DNA of 64,000 bases from Sphingosinicella sp942492965 (GTDB lineage Bacteria; Pseudomonadota; Alphaproteobacteria; Sphingomonadales; Sphingomonadaceae): assembly GCA_942492965.1 (NCBI GenBank), contig OW818656.1, forward strand, positions 1,736,001 through 1,800,000. Direction: 5' to 3'. The position numbers and the translations under genes are program-made. How positions within the stretch are numbered: position 1 is the first letter of the stretch; every line of letters begins with the position of its first letter. Below the pieces are notes generated by a model, which was not told the DNA's origin, made no database searches, and was given only the letters and a program-made list of their open reading frames with translations. Positions 33,319-40,882 of this stretch are shown piece by piece.

Positions 33319-33960
33319 TTACATTTTCTGGCGGCGGTGCCAGAGGAGCCAGGAGTAGAAGACGGGCGGGATGGTGCTGACGAGCAGCGCTCCAGCCACC
33401 AGCGCACCACGTTCGGCGGGGGTGAGCGGGAGCAGACCCGCGAGGAGCAGCGCAAGGCCGCCCGCCATCGTCGTCCACGCGCCGAGGCGGTGCGTCGCGA
33501 TCCAGTTGTCCGTATCGAGCAGCGCCCACGGCGTGCGGATGCCGACGAAGAAGCCGGGGCGCGATTTCGGCAGCACGTTGCCCACATACATCAGCAGCAG
33601 GCCCACACCCACGAGCGGCAGCATGATCGGTATGGTCCAGCCGAAGGCCGGGGCAGCGACCAGAAGCTCCACCATGATCATGATGCCGAGAATGCCGATC
33701 CAGCCCGCACGGTAGAGCGCGGCGCTGCCTTCCATGCGGTTTTGCAGCGGTTCGAGGCGCGGCAACACGGCGAAGACCAGCGACAGCACGGCGCACATCA
33801 CCACCGGCGCGAACAGGGCGAAGCCCGCATCGCCATGCCGATCCGCCTCTCCGGCGAGGTTCCAGTGCATGGGAAGCTGCGTGCCTTCGGGCAGCAGCGC
33901 GAGCGCGAGCGTTGCAATCGCGGCGAGGACCGCGACAGTGACCCACGAGATGACGATCAT
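33319..33960 (-). CDS. SdpI-family membrane protein
   Basis: 213-aa inner-membrane protein with about six hydrophobic segments and the DUF1648/SdpI layout: PMHWNLAGEADRHGD near the start, then VLPKSRPGFFVGIRTPWAL, the SdpI signature. In Bacillus SdpI gives immunity to a toxic peptide and sequesters SdpR; homologues elsewhere have unknown roles. The ATG at 33960 is chosen because it overlaps the SdpR-like stop (ATGA), which implies translational coupling; an ATG five codons upstream also exists. Confidence 0.88.
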   Translation of the reverse strand: MIVISWVTVAVLAAIATLALALLPEGTQLPMHWNLAGEADRHGDAGFALFAPVVMCAVLSLVFAVLPRLEPLQNRMEGSAALYRAGWIGILGIMIMVELLVAAPAFGWTIPIMLPLVGVGLLLMYVGNVLPKSRPGFFVGIRTPWALLDTDNWIATHRLGAWTTMAGGLALLLAGLLPLTPAERGALVAGALLVSTIPPVFYSWLLWHRRQKM

Positions 33961-34256
33961 TGCGTGCTCGCGCATTCTGCTGTTCCTTCCTTCGCTTCGC
34001 CTACCCCGAGCCGCCCCATGAAGGCCATCACGACCTCCTCCACCGCCGACAGGTTGAGCGTGTAGATGATGCTGCCGCCGCGGCTTTCACCCTGAATGAG
34101 GCCCGCCGATTTCAGCTTCGCGAAATGCGCGGACATCGTGGGCTTCGAAACCGGAAACGCATCGGCAAGCTCTCCGGCGGACTTGCCGCCTTCCTTCAGC
34201 ATCTCCAGCACCTGCCGGCGAATCGGATGCGCCAATGCGTCGAAAACTGCGTTCAC
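33957..34256 (-). CDS. ArsR/SdpR-type transcriptional repressor
   Basis: 99-aa winged-helix regulator. The HTH is in the segment AGELADAFPVSKPTMSAHFA and the wing in GESRGGSIIYTLN. No metal-binding cysteine motif (ELCVCDL) is present, so it is SdpR/autorepressor-like rather than a metal sensor. It is cotranscribed with the SdpI-like gene, and the pair would form a sensor/immunity circuit. The TTAG...CTAA inverted motif at 34274-34289 upstream of the start is a possible operator. Confidence 0.92.
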   Translation of the reverse strand: MNAVFDALAHPIRRQVLEMLKEGGKSAGELADAFPVSKPTMSAHFAKLKSAGLIQGESRGGSIIYTLNLSAVEEVVMAFMGRLGVGEAKEGTAECASTQ

Positions 34257-34392
34257 AATACCTCATTTGCTTGTTAGCGAAATAACTAAATCATGATGCG
34301 AGCCACCGGGTCAACCCCGGATACGCGACGATGCCGCGAATGATTGGCGATAGCGTATCGACGAAGCCCGCGCGTGCGGCCATAAACGGGGC

Positions 34393-34782
34393 ATGACTCG
34401 CCACCTTTACCTTGCGCTCGGCTTCGTTTCGCTGGCGCTCGGCATCATCGGGGCGTTCCTGCCACTGCTTCCCACGACGATCTTCATGATCATAGCGGCC
34501 TATTTCTTCGGGCGGTCTTCAGAGCAGCTGGAGACGAAGATCCTGGCGCACCCGAAGCTGGGCCCGCCGGTGATCGCATGGCGGCGCGAAGGCGCGATCG
34601 GCACGCGCGCCAAGATCGCCGCGTGCACGGGCATGGCCTTTGGCTATGCGGTTTTCCACCTGACCGGGAACCCATCGCCGCTGTGGCGCGGGCTTGCTGC
34701 GGCGGGGCTGGTCGCCTCGGCGATCTTCGTGGTTACGCGGCCAAGGCCGACGGCGGAGCGCGAAGCGGAACAGGCGCGTTAG
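34393..34782 (+). CDS. DUF454 (YbaN-like) inner-membrane protein
   Basis: 129-aa protein with three or four membrane helices. The family signature is the N-terminal LGFVSLALGIIGAFLPLLPT followed by FFGRSSEQLE and HPKLGPPV. Function in the family is unknown. Its last 50 bp overlap the 3' end of the convergent opgH gene. Confidence 0.9.
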   Translation: MTRHLYLALGFVSLALGIIGAFLPLLPTTIFMIIAAYFFGRSSEQLETKILAHPKLGPPVIAWRREGAIGTRAKIAACTGMAFGYAVFHLTGNPSPLWRGLAAAGLVASAIFVVTRPRPTAEREAEQAR

Positions 34783-36577
34783 CCGACGCGGCGAGCACGG
34801 GCCTGTCGGCAACGCGGAACAGCGCGGTAAGCGCGGACTGGCGCGCGGTCAGCATCTCGATCCACGGGCTGAGCACGAGGCCGACGGCGACGGGCAACAC
34901 CCACAGCGACGATCCGATACCGGCCGCCGCAACCGCCAGCATCGCGGCGCCGAGCAGAACGTGCGGGCGATACTGGCGCAGCGCCTCGACCAGGGCGATG
35001 CCGTCCGTCTCGCGGCGCTGGGGCGACCAGCCGCTGCTGCGGCCCATCAGGATATCGGCAAGGTTCAGCGTCTGCGTGAGCATCATCAGCGGGGCGACGA
35101 GCGCGGAGAGCGGTACGTCCACCACAACGCTCGCCGCGATCCGCCGCACGCCGCCGAGCGCGGTACGGCGGCGGCGATCGATCAGCGTCCAGACGAGGCC
35201 GAGCAGCTTGGGGCCGAACAGCAGCGCGAACGTGAAGCCGAGCAGCCAGGGCGCGGGCGCGGCAGCGGCGCCCTGCGTAACATGGTGCACGACGCCCGCA
35301 ACGATGAGCAGCAGCCACAGCGGCGAGGTGAAATAGGCGGAGCCGCCCATCAGGAGCTGCAGGCGGTTCACCCAGTGAAAGCCCGCGCTGCGCAGGATGC
35401 GGAGGTGCTGGAGATTGCCCTGGCACCAGCGCCGATCGCGCTTTGCGAAATCGACGATGCTCGGCGGGAATTCCTCGGTGCTGCCGGGCGCGGCGACCAT
35501 GTGTACCGCCCAGCCGCGGCGGCTGAGCAGCGCTGCTTCGACCATATCATGGCTCATGATCGCGCCGCCGAAGGGCGCGCGACCGGGAAGCGCGGCGAGG
35601 CCGCAGCTTTCGGCGAAGGCGCGCGTGCGGATAATGGCATTGTGACCCCAGAAGGTCGCTTCGCTGCCCGACCACCAGATCATGCCCGCCGTCGCCACCG
35701 GGCCATAGAGACGCCCCGAGAACTGCTGCCAGCGCGCGAAGAGCGTGCGGGCGTTGATGACGTCCGGCACGGTCTGGATGAGGCCGACGCCGGGGTTCGC
35801 ATCCAGCGTCGCGGCCATGCGCGCCATCGTGCGGCCGTCCATCAGGCTGTCGGCATCGAGCACGAGCATGTAATCGTAGGCGCCGCCGAAACGGCGCACC
35901 CAATCGGCGATGTTGCCGGGCTTGCGCTCGACGTTCTGATCGCGGCGGCGATAGTAGAGGCGCGGGGCGAGGGCGGGGCGGAGCGAGAGGAAGGCCGCGT
36001 ATTCGGCGCGGCCGTTCTCGACGCTGGAGTCGCTGAGCACGAAGATATCGAAATCGCGCGCGCGGCCTCCGCGGGCCAGCGAAAGCGCCATCGCGCGGAT
36101 GCGGGCGAACACGGCGGATACGTCTTCGTTGTAGACGGGAACGAGAATGGCGGTGCGGCCTTCGGGCACGGTTTCCGCCACGAGATCGAAATCGCGCGCG
36201 CCTGCAAGAAGGCGAACGAAGCCCGCAAGCGCAGTGAGGAAACCGAAGCCGATCCATGCGAAGAGCGGCACGAACAGCGCGACGAGCAGCAGCTCCTCCA
36301 ACGCGAAGCCGCCCGGCGCGGCGGCGCGCAGCATTTCGAATCCACCCGTGAGCGCGATGAGCAGCGCTCCGGCAATCAGCAGGAAACGGCGGAGCGCAAT
36401 GTTACGGGGCGAGGTTTCCGAACGCAGCGGCGAAGCCTCGCACGCGGCCCAATCCTGAAGCGGCATCGTGAGCGGCGCTTCGGGCGGAAGCCCTTCGGCA
36501 CGCCGCTGCAGGGTATTGAAGGAGACCGCGTCGTAGCCACCGGATACGCCCTCAGCCAGCAGGACTTCATGTCGCAT
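34733..36577 (-). CDS. opgH: Glucan biosynthesis glucosyltransferase OpgH (MdoH)
   Basis: 614-aa inner-membrane family GT2 enzyme that polymerises glucose from UDP-glucose into osmoregulated periplasmic glucans. Paired N-terminal membrane helices (RRFLLIAGALLIALTG) precede the cytoplasmic catalytic domain with DADSLMD (D-x-D metal site) and the acceptor-site motif RDRRWCQGN (Q/RxxRW type). More membrane helices follow. It is the last gene of the minus-strand series, 82 bp downstream of opgG; opgG and opgH normally work together. Overlaps DUF454 tail to tail. Confidence 0.94.
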   Translation of the reverse strand: MRHEVLLAEGVSGGYDAVSFNTLQRRAEGLPPEAPLTMPLQDWAACEASPLRSETSPRNIALRRFLLIAGALLIALTGGFEMLRAAAPGGFALEELLLVALFVPLFAWIGFGFLTALAGFVRLLAGARDFDLVAETVPEGRTAILVPVYNEDVSAVFARIRAMALSLARGGRARDFDIFVLSDSSVENGRAEYAAFLSLRPALAPRLYYRRRDQNVERKPGNIADWVRRFGGAYDYMLVLDADSLMDGRTMARMAATLDANPGVGLIQTVPDVINARTLFARWQQFSGRLYGPVATAGMIWWSGSEATFWGHNAIIRTRAFAESCGLAALPGRAPFGGAIMSHDMVEAALLSRRGWAVHMVAAPGSTEEFPPSIVDFAKRDRRWCQGNLQHLRILRSAGFHWVNRLQLLMGGSAYFTSPLWLLLIVAGVVHHVTQGAAAAPAPWLLGFTFALLFGPKLLGLVWTLIDRRRRTALGGVRRIAASVVVDVPLSALVAPLMMLTQTLNLADILMGRSSGWSPQRRETDGIALVEALRQYRPHVLLGAAMLAVAAAGIGSSLWVLPVAVGLVLSPWIEMLTARQSALTALFRVADRPVLAASANAPVPLRAPPSALAA

Positions 36578-36659
36578 ATTTCAGTACCGACCTTGGTTTC
36601 GTTCCCGGTCCACCGTCTTCACGCGGCGTGGCCGACCCGTCCGTAAATGCGCGCGGAGA

Positions 36660-38216
36660 TCACCCGTTCCCGATCGCAGGTATTTGATACAGCCACGTTT
36701 CGGTGAGTTGTGCACTGCAGCAGACGAGCGCCCCGCGCAGGTCCGTTGCGACACCGTTTCGAGGCGCGACGTCGATCATCAACCGCCAGCGATTCGGACG
36801 CCCGGCAACCGGATAGGCCGACTGCATCAGGATTTCGCCGTTTGTCACGACCTCCGCCGCCACGTCGCCGCGCGCGCGTCCCTTCAGGCTCTCGCCTTCG
36901 AAATCGACAACGAGCTTGATCACATCTTCCTGCGCAGGATGGCCCGGACGTCCGCCGAGACCGCGATACGTGCCGACGACGCGCGCGTGCGGCGCGGCAT
37001 CGGGCTCGCCGCCGAGCCAGCGGAGGCGATAGGCGAGATCGTAACGCATACCCGCGCGCGCCGGGGCCTTCGGCTGCCAGAAGGCGGCGATGTTGTCGTC
37101 CGTTTCGCCGCGCGTGGGGATTTCGACGAGATCGACCGTGCCTTCGCCCCAGTCGCCGATCGGCTCGGCCCATAGCGACGGGCGCTTGTGGTAGAAGACG
37201 CCGTCGTCTTCGTAATTGTCGTAATTCCGATCGCGCTGCATCAGGCCGAAGCCGCGCGGATTCTTGTCGAGGAAGGCGTTGAGCGCGGTGCGCGGCGGAT
37301 TGACGAGAGGGCGCCAGAGCCGCTCTCCCGCGCCGTTCGCGATAAGCAGCCCGTCGGAATCGTGGATTTCCGGCCGCCAGTCGCGGCGCGGGCCGGGCTC
37401 GGTCTCGCCGTACCAGTACATGCTTGTCATCGGCGCGAAGCCGAGGCGTTCGACGTCGGCGCGCAGGCGAACGGAGAGCGTCACCTCCTGCACGATCTCG
37501 TTTTCGATCACGCGGTTCACAAAGCGATAGGCACCCGCCACGCGCGGCCCATCGAGAAGCGCGTAAACGGTGAAGGCGTCGTCACCCGGTTCCAGCCAGA
37601 AGGCGCGGAACACGGGGAACTCCTCGGGCGTCGAAAGCCCGGTGTCGATGGTCAGGCCGCGCGCGGAAAGGCCGTATTGGTGAAGCGGCCCGGCCGTGCG
37701 GAAATAGGATGCGCCCTGGAACGCCAGCCAGTCTCCGACATCGCCGGGGTTCATGACGCGGAAGCCCGCGAAGCCGCCGTTTTTCGCGGTGAGCGCGCGG
37801 GCCGGGCTGTCCGCAGGCATGTCGTAGAGATCGGGCGAATAGGACAGCGACCGGGCACGTCCGCGCTCGACGAGATGGATCGCAATCGGCTCGCGGGCAT
37901 ATTTCCCGAGCGGGAACAGGCGCACCGACTGGCCCGGCCGATCCGGCCAGAGCGCGGCGGAATCGCGGTAGCGGATGCTGTTCAGCGCGTCGTAGTCGAC
38001 GGCGGCGGCGGCCTCGACGCGGCGAAGCGGTACGAACGGCCGCTCCGACAGCGCCATCGCCTGCTGCTTCAGCGCATCCCACGAAAAGGCTTCGGCCCGG
38101 CCGAGACGCGGCGCGGCGAGCGCCGGGAGCGCGGGCAGAAGGCCGAGCGCGGCGAGGCCGGCGAGCGCATCCCGGCGCGACCAGCGGGCGCGATCAAGGT
38201 TCATCCGTGTTTTCAT
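36660..38216 (-). CDS. opgG: Periplasmic glucan biosynthesis protein OpgG/OpgD
   Basis: 518-aa periplasmic protein that processes or branches the glucans made by OpgH. A twin-arginine signal peptide is visible near the start (RWSRRDALAGLAALGLLPAL followed by PALAAP), which suits the OpgD-type member of the family, exported folded. The conserved catalytic-region segments include YDALNSIRYRDSAALW near the start and YDNYEDDGVFYHKRPSLWAE in the middle. The ATG at 38216 gives MKTRMNLDRARWSRRD; a start at the next ATG is also possible. Lies upstream of opgH and 85 bp after the phytase gene. Confidence 0.92.
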   Translation of the reverse strand: MKTRMNLDRARWSRRDALAGLAALGLLPALPALAAPRLGRAEAFSWDALKQQAMALSERPFVPLRRVEAAAAVDYDALNSIRYRDSAALWPDRPGQSVRLFPLGKYAREPIAIHLVERGRARSLSYSPDLYDMPADSPARALTAKNGGFAGFRVMNPGDVGDWLAFQGASYFRTAGPLHQYGLSARGLTIDTGLSTPEEFPVFRAFWLEPGDDAFTVYALLDGPRVAGAYRFVNRVIENEIVQEVTLSVRLRADVERLGFAPMTSMYWYGETEPGPRRDWRPEIHDSDGLLIANGAGERLWRPLVNPPRTALNAFLDKNPRGFGLMQRDRNYDNYEDDGVFYHKRPSLWAEPIGDWGEGTVDLVEIPTRGETDDNIAAFWQPKAPARAGMRYDLAYRLRWLGGEPDAAPHARVVGTYRGLGGRPGHPAQEDVIKLVVDFEGESLKGRARGDVAAEVVTNGEILMQSAYPVAGRPNRWRLMIDVAPRNGVATDLRGALVCCSAQLTETWLYQIPAIGNG

Positions 38217-38301
38217 TGCGTTGCCGCGAACGCACCGCAAGCGAAATGGATGCAAGGGGCGGCGCGGCAGGAGCGCGCAGCCTTGCGGCGAATGGTTGCT
38301 T

Positions 38302-39354
38302 TCAGGGCAGCGACAGCGCCCGGCGCACCGCGCGCCAGTCGACGACCTTGAAGTTCTGCTGCTGGCCGCCGTCGTCGGTGTCGTGCATCGCGATCGCGCC
38401 TTCGGGGAAGGGACCGATGGGGCCGCTCCATGCGTCGAGACCGTCCGTGCCCGTTACGTTGTCGATCGTGCCGCCTTCGACGGCGAAGCGGCCCTTGTAG
38501 GCGTAGCTGTCGCCTTCGATCTGCCAGACGGGATAGGTGGCGTCGCCCTGGCTGGAGGCGATCAGATATTTCGCGCCGCGATCCCGGAGAATGGACATGC
38601 CCTCGACATCGGCGGTGAGGCGTTCACCGTCCACGGCGGCGACCTTGATACCCTCTGCGGGCGCACCGGGCGTGAGGTCGAAGCGCCAGATCGCGACGTC
38701 TTCCTCGCCGAGATAAAGCCGGCCGGCCTCGTCATCGACGACGCAGCCTTCGGGCTGGCTGCCGACCTTGAAGCTGTAGGCGAGCTTTGCCGTTTCGAGC
38801 GGCGCACCATTCGCAAGGCGCAGTGCGCGCACCTCGCCCGCCTTGTTGTTCGGGATCAGGTAGAAATCGCCGCCGAGCTTGCCCATGCAATAGCCGTAGG
38901 GCTCGCCCATGCCGAGCGGCAGCACGCCGTAGCGGCGCGTTTCGAGCGTATCGGGATCGAAGAGATAGGCAATGACCGTGAAGCTCTTCCGCTCGGTCGC
39001 GGTGACGAGGACGTATTCCTTGCCGTTTATGATGAAGCCGGTACGCAGATCGACGTTGTTGAGCGGGCCGTCGGGCAAGAACTGGCGAACCTTGCCGTCC
39101 ATGTCGTGAACATAGAGCCCGTCGGTCTTGTCCGTGCCGAACAGCACGGCGCGCGACGGATCGCGCGGATCGGCCCAGAGCGCGGGATCGTCGGCATCGA
39201 CGGCGGGATCGGTGGTGACGACGGTCTCAACGGCGGCGGGCACGGGCTTCGCCGGATCGCCGCGCGCGGCGGTGCCCTGCGGCAGTTCGATCTCGGGCGC
39301 AGCGCAAGCGGCGAGCAGGACGAGGGGGAGGGCGGTGAAAAGTGCTTTCATCAT
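38302..39354 (-). CDS. Beta-propeller phytase, lipoprotein
   Basis: 350-aa extracytoplasmic phytase that would release phosphate from inositol hexakisphosphate. A lipoprotein signal peptide with the lipobox LLAAC (modified cysteine C17) anchors it to a membrane. The propeller signature is present: DADDPALWADP near the start, YGYCMGKLGGDFYLIPN and SQPEGCVVDDEAGRLYLGEE, and the calcium-binding region around TDGLDAW. It overlaps the purple acid phosphatase gene by 1 bp (TGATG) and is followed by opgG. Together with the phosphatase and TonB receptor it forms a probable phytate-phosphate scavenging set. Confidence 0.93.
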   Translation of the reverse strand: MMKALFTALPLVLLAACAAPEIELPQGTAARGDPAKPVPAAVETVVTTDPAVDADDPALWADPRDPSRAVLFGTDKTDGLYVHDMDGKVRQFLPDGPLNNVDLRTGFIINGKEYVLVTATERKSFTVIAYLFDPDTLETRRYGVLPLGMGEPYGYCMGKLGGDFYLIPNNKAGEVRALRLANGAPLETAKLAYSFKVGSQPEGCVVDDEAGRLYLGEEDVAIWRFDLTPGAPAEGIKVAAVDGERLTADVEGMSILRDRGAKYLIASSQGDATYPVWQIEGDSYAYKGRFAVEGGTIDNVTGTDGLDAWSGPIGPFPEGAIAMHDTDDGGQQQNFKVVDWRAVRRALSLP

Positions 39355-40757
39355 CAATCCTTCGGATCTGCCGTGCAGGGTACGCCGTCCGGCCCTGCCT
39401 GTCCCGCGCAGCGGCGCACGGGGCCTGCGGCCTCTGCGATTTCGACGAGGCGGTTGCCGTCCGCATGGCGGATGAGATCGAAGCCGTCGTAGAGACGGCC
39501 CGAGGCGGTGAAGGTGCGGAACTGGAGGCGATCTCCCGCGACGTCGACGACCTGAAACAGTTCGGTATCCTCGGCGACGCGGTCGGGCTGCCTGCCCGCA
39601 CGGTCGTTGAGGCCGTACATCTTGGAGCCGGTTACCGACACCAGATAAACCGGGCCCTGCACCTTGCCGTCGGCGCGCGCCTTCGCCGACGCGGTCTTGC
39701 CGGCTTCGGCGGTGAGACGGCTGTAGCAGTGATCGTGGCCTTGCAGGACCAGATCGACCTTCCGCGCGTCGAACACCGGCTTCCACGCCGCCTTCAATTT
39801 CGCGGTGTCGTTCGGACGCGCGCAGGTGAAGATCGGCTGGTGGAACAGCACGACGTTCCAGCGCGCGGGGCTTTGCGCGAGCGTGCTATCGAGCCAGCGC
39901 GTCTGGCTTTCGAGCGCGCCGAGATTGAGCGCGGCGGTGCCATCAAGGATGATGAATCGCACGCCCTGATAATCGACGAAGTACGTCGTCGCCTTCGCGG
40001 CATCGGCGCCGTTCGCGGGCAGCGCGAACTGGCGCGACCAATGCGGCCCGAGCACGTATTGCTCGGTGCCGTCGGGCAGTTCGTTGTCAACATATTCGTG
40101 ATTGCCAGTTGCGGGGAGCTGCGGGACGATGCTGTAATTATAGCCGCCCGCCTGCGTCCACTCGCCCCATTCGTCGTCATGCGCGAGATTGTCGCGCTGC
40201 GCCACGAGATCGCCTGCGTGAACGACGAGCGCCGGGCTCGCGGTCGCATAAAACGCCTCGCGGATGACGCGTGAGGCGATGCTGAGGATATTGTTCTGCG
40301 TGTCGCCGAAATAGAGGAAGCGGAACGGCCGCGCCTCCGCGCTCGCGGTACGGAATTGCAGCCACTCGCTCCAGCCGGCGCTGCCCTTCACGCGATAGAC
40401 ATAGGCGCGGCCCGGCTCGAGCCCAGTGAAGCGCACTTGATGGTAGAGCGCCTTGCCGTTCTCGTTTTCGATGGCCGAGCTGACGCCGACGACGCGGACC
40501 GCGCGCGCGGAGAGGCTGGGGCCATCGATCGCGGGTGCGATGTCCGCCTCCGCGGTTTGCTGCGCAGCATCGGTGCGGAACGCGACTGCCATCTCGCGCG
40601 ACGGGTCCGCACCGGCAGTGAGCACGATGCGATCAGGCAGCGACTTCGCCGCGTAGGGCAGACCCGGCGAACGCGGAATTTCCGGTTGCGCGGCAAGGAC
40701 GGGCGTGGCCGCCAAGGCGGCGGCGAGAAACATGGAAAGGGTGAACGTTCGCAGCAT
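39354..40757 (-). CDS. Purple acid phosphatase-like metallophosphoesterase
   Basis: 467-aa exported phosphatase with a cleavable signal peptide (FTLSMFLAAALAATPVLA). An N-terminal fibronectin-like domain (YHQVRFTGLEPGRAYVYRV) precedes the dimetal phosphatase domain whose motifs are FGDTQNN, HAGDLV, GNHEY, and GHDHCYSR. It would release phosphate from organic esters. The ATG at 40757 has a GGGAAG ribosome-binding site; the longer frame lacks a signal peptide at its start. Coupled by TGATG to the phytase gene. Confidence 0.92.
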   Translation of the reverse strand: MLRTFTLSMFLAAALAATPVLAAQPEIPRSPGLPYAAKSLPDRIVLTAGADPSREMAVAFRTDAAQQTAEADIAPAIDGPSLSARAVRVVGVSSAIENENGKALYHQVRFTGLEPGRAYVYRVKGSAGWSEWLQFRTASAEARPFRFLYFGDTQNNILSIASRVIREAFYATASPALVVHAGDLVAQRDNLAHDDEWGEWTQAGGYNYSIVPQLPATGNHEYVDNELPDGTEQYVLGPHWSRQFALPANGADAAKATTYFVDYQGVRFIILDGTAALNLGALESQTRWLDSTLAQSPARWNVVLFHQPIFTCARPNDTAKLKAAWKPVFDARKVDLVLQGHDHCYSRLTAEAGKTASAKARADGKVQGPVYLVSVTGSKMYGLNDRAGRQPDRVAEDTELFQVVDVAGDRLQFRTFTASGRLYDGFDLIRHADGNRLVEIAEAAGPVRRCAGQAGPDGVPCTADPKD

Positions 40758-40882
40758 CGCGCTTCCCTTACTGAGGCCGAACTGACGGATCGCTGACGAC
40801 ATTCGCGGCACAACCCGGTCGGCAACGCACACCGCTGCCGGTGCCACCGCAGGACGCGGCAGCCCCGGCAGCGTGCATGTCA

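Noticed and set aside
34694..36646. 650-codon plus-strand frame opposite opgH
   Set aside because: Antisense of a well-supported glucosyltransferase gene, composition dominated by Ala, Arg and Glu, no domain.
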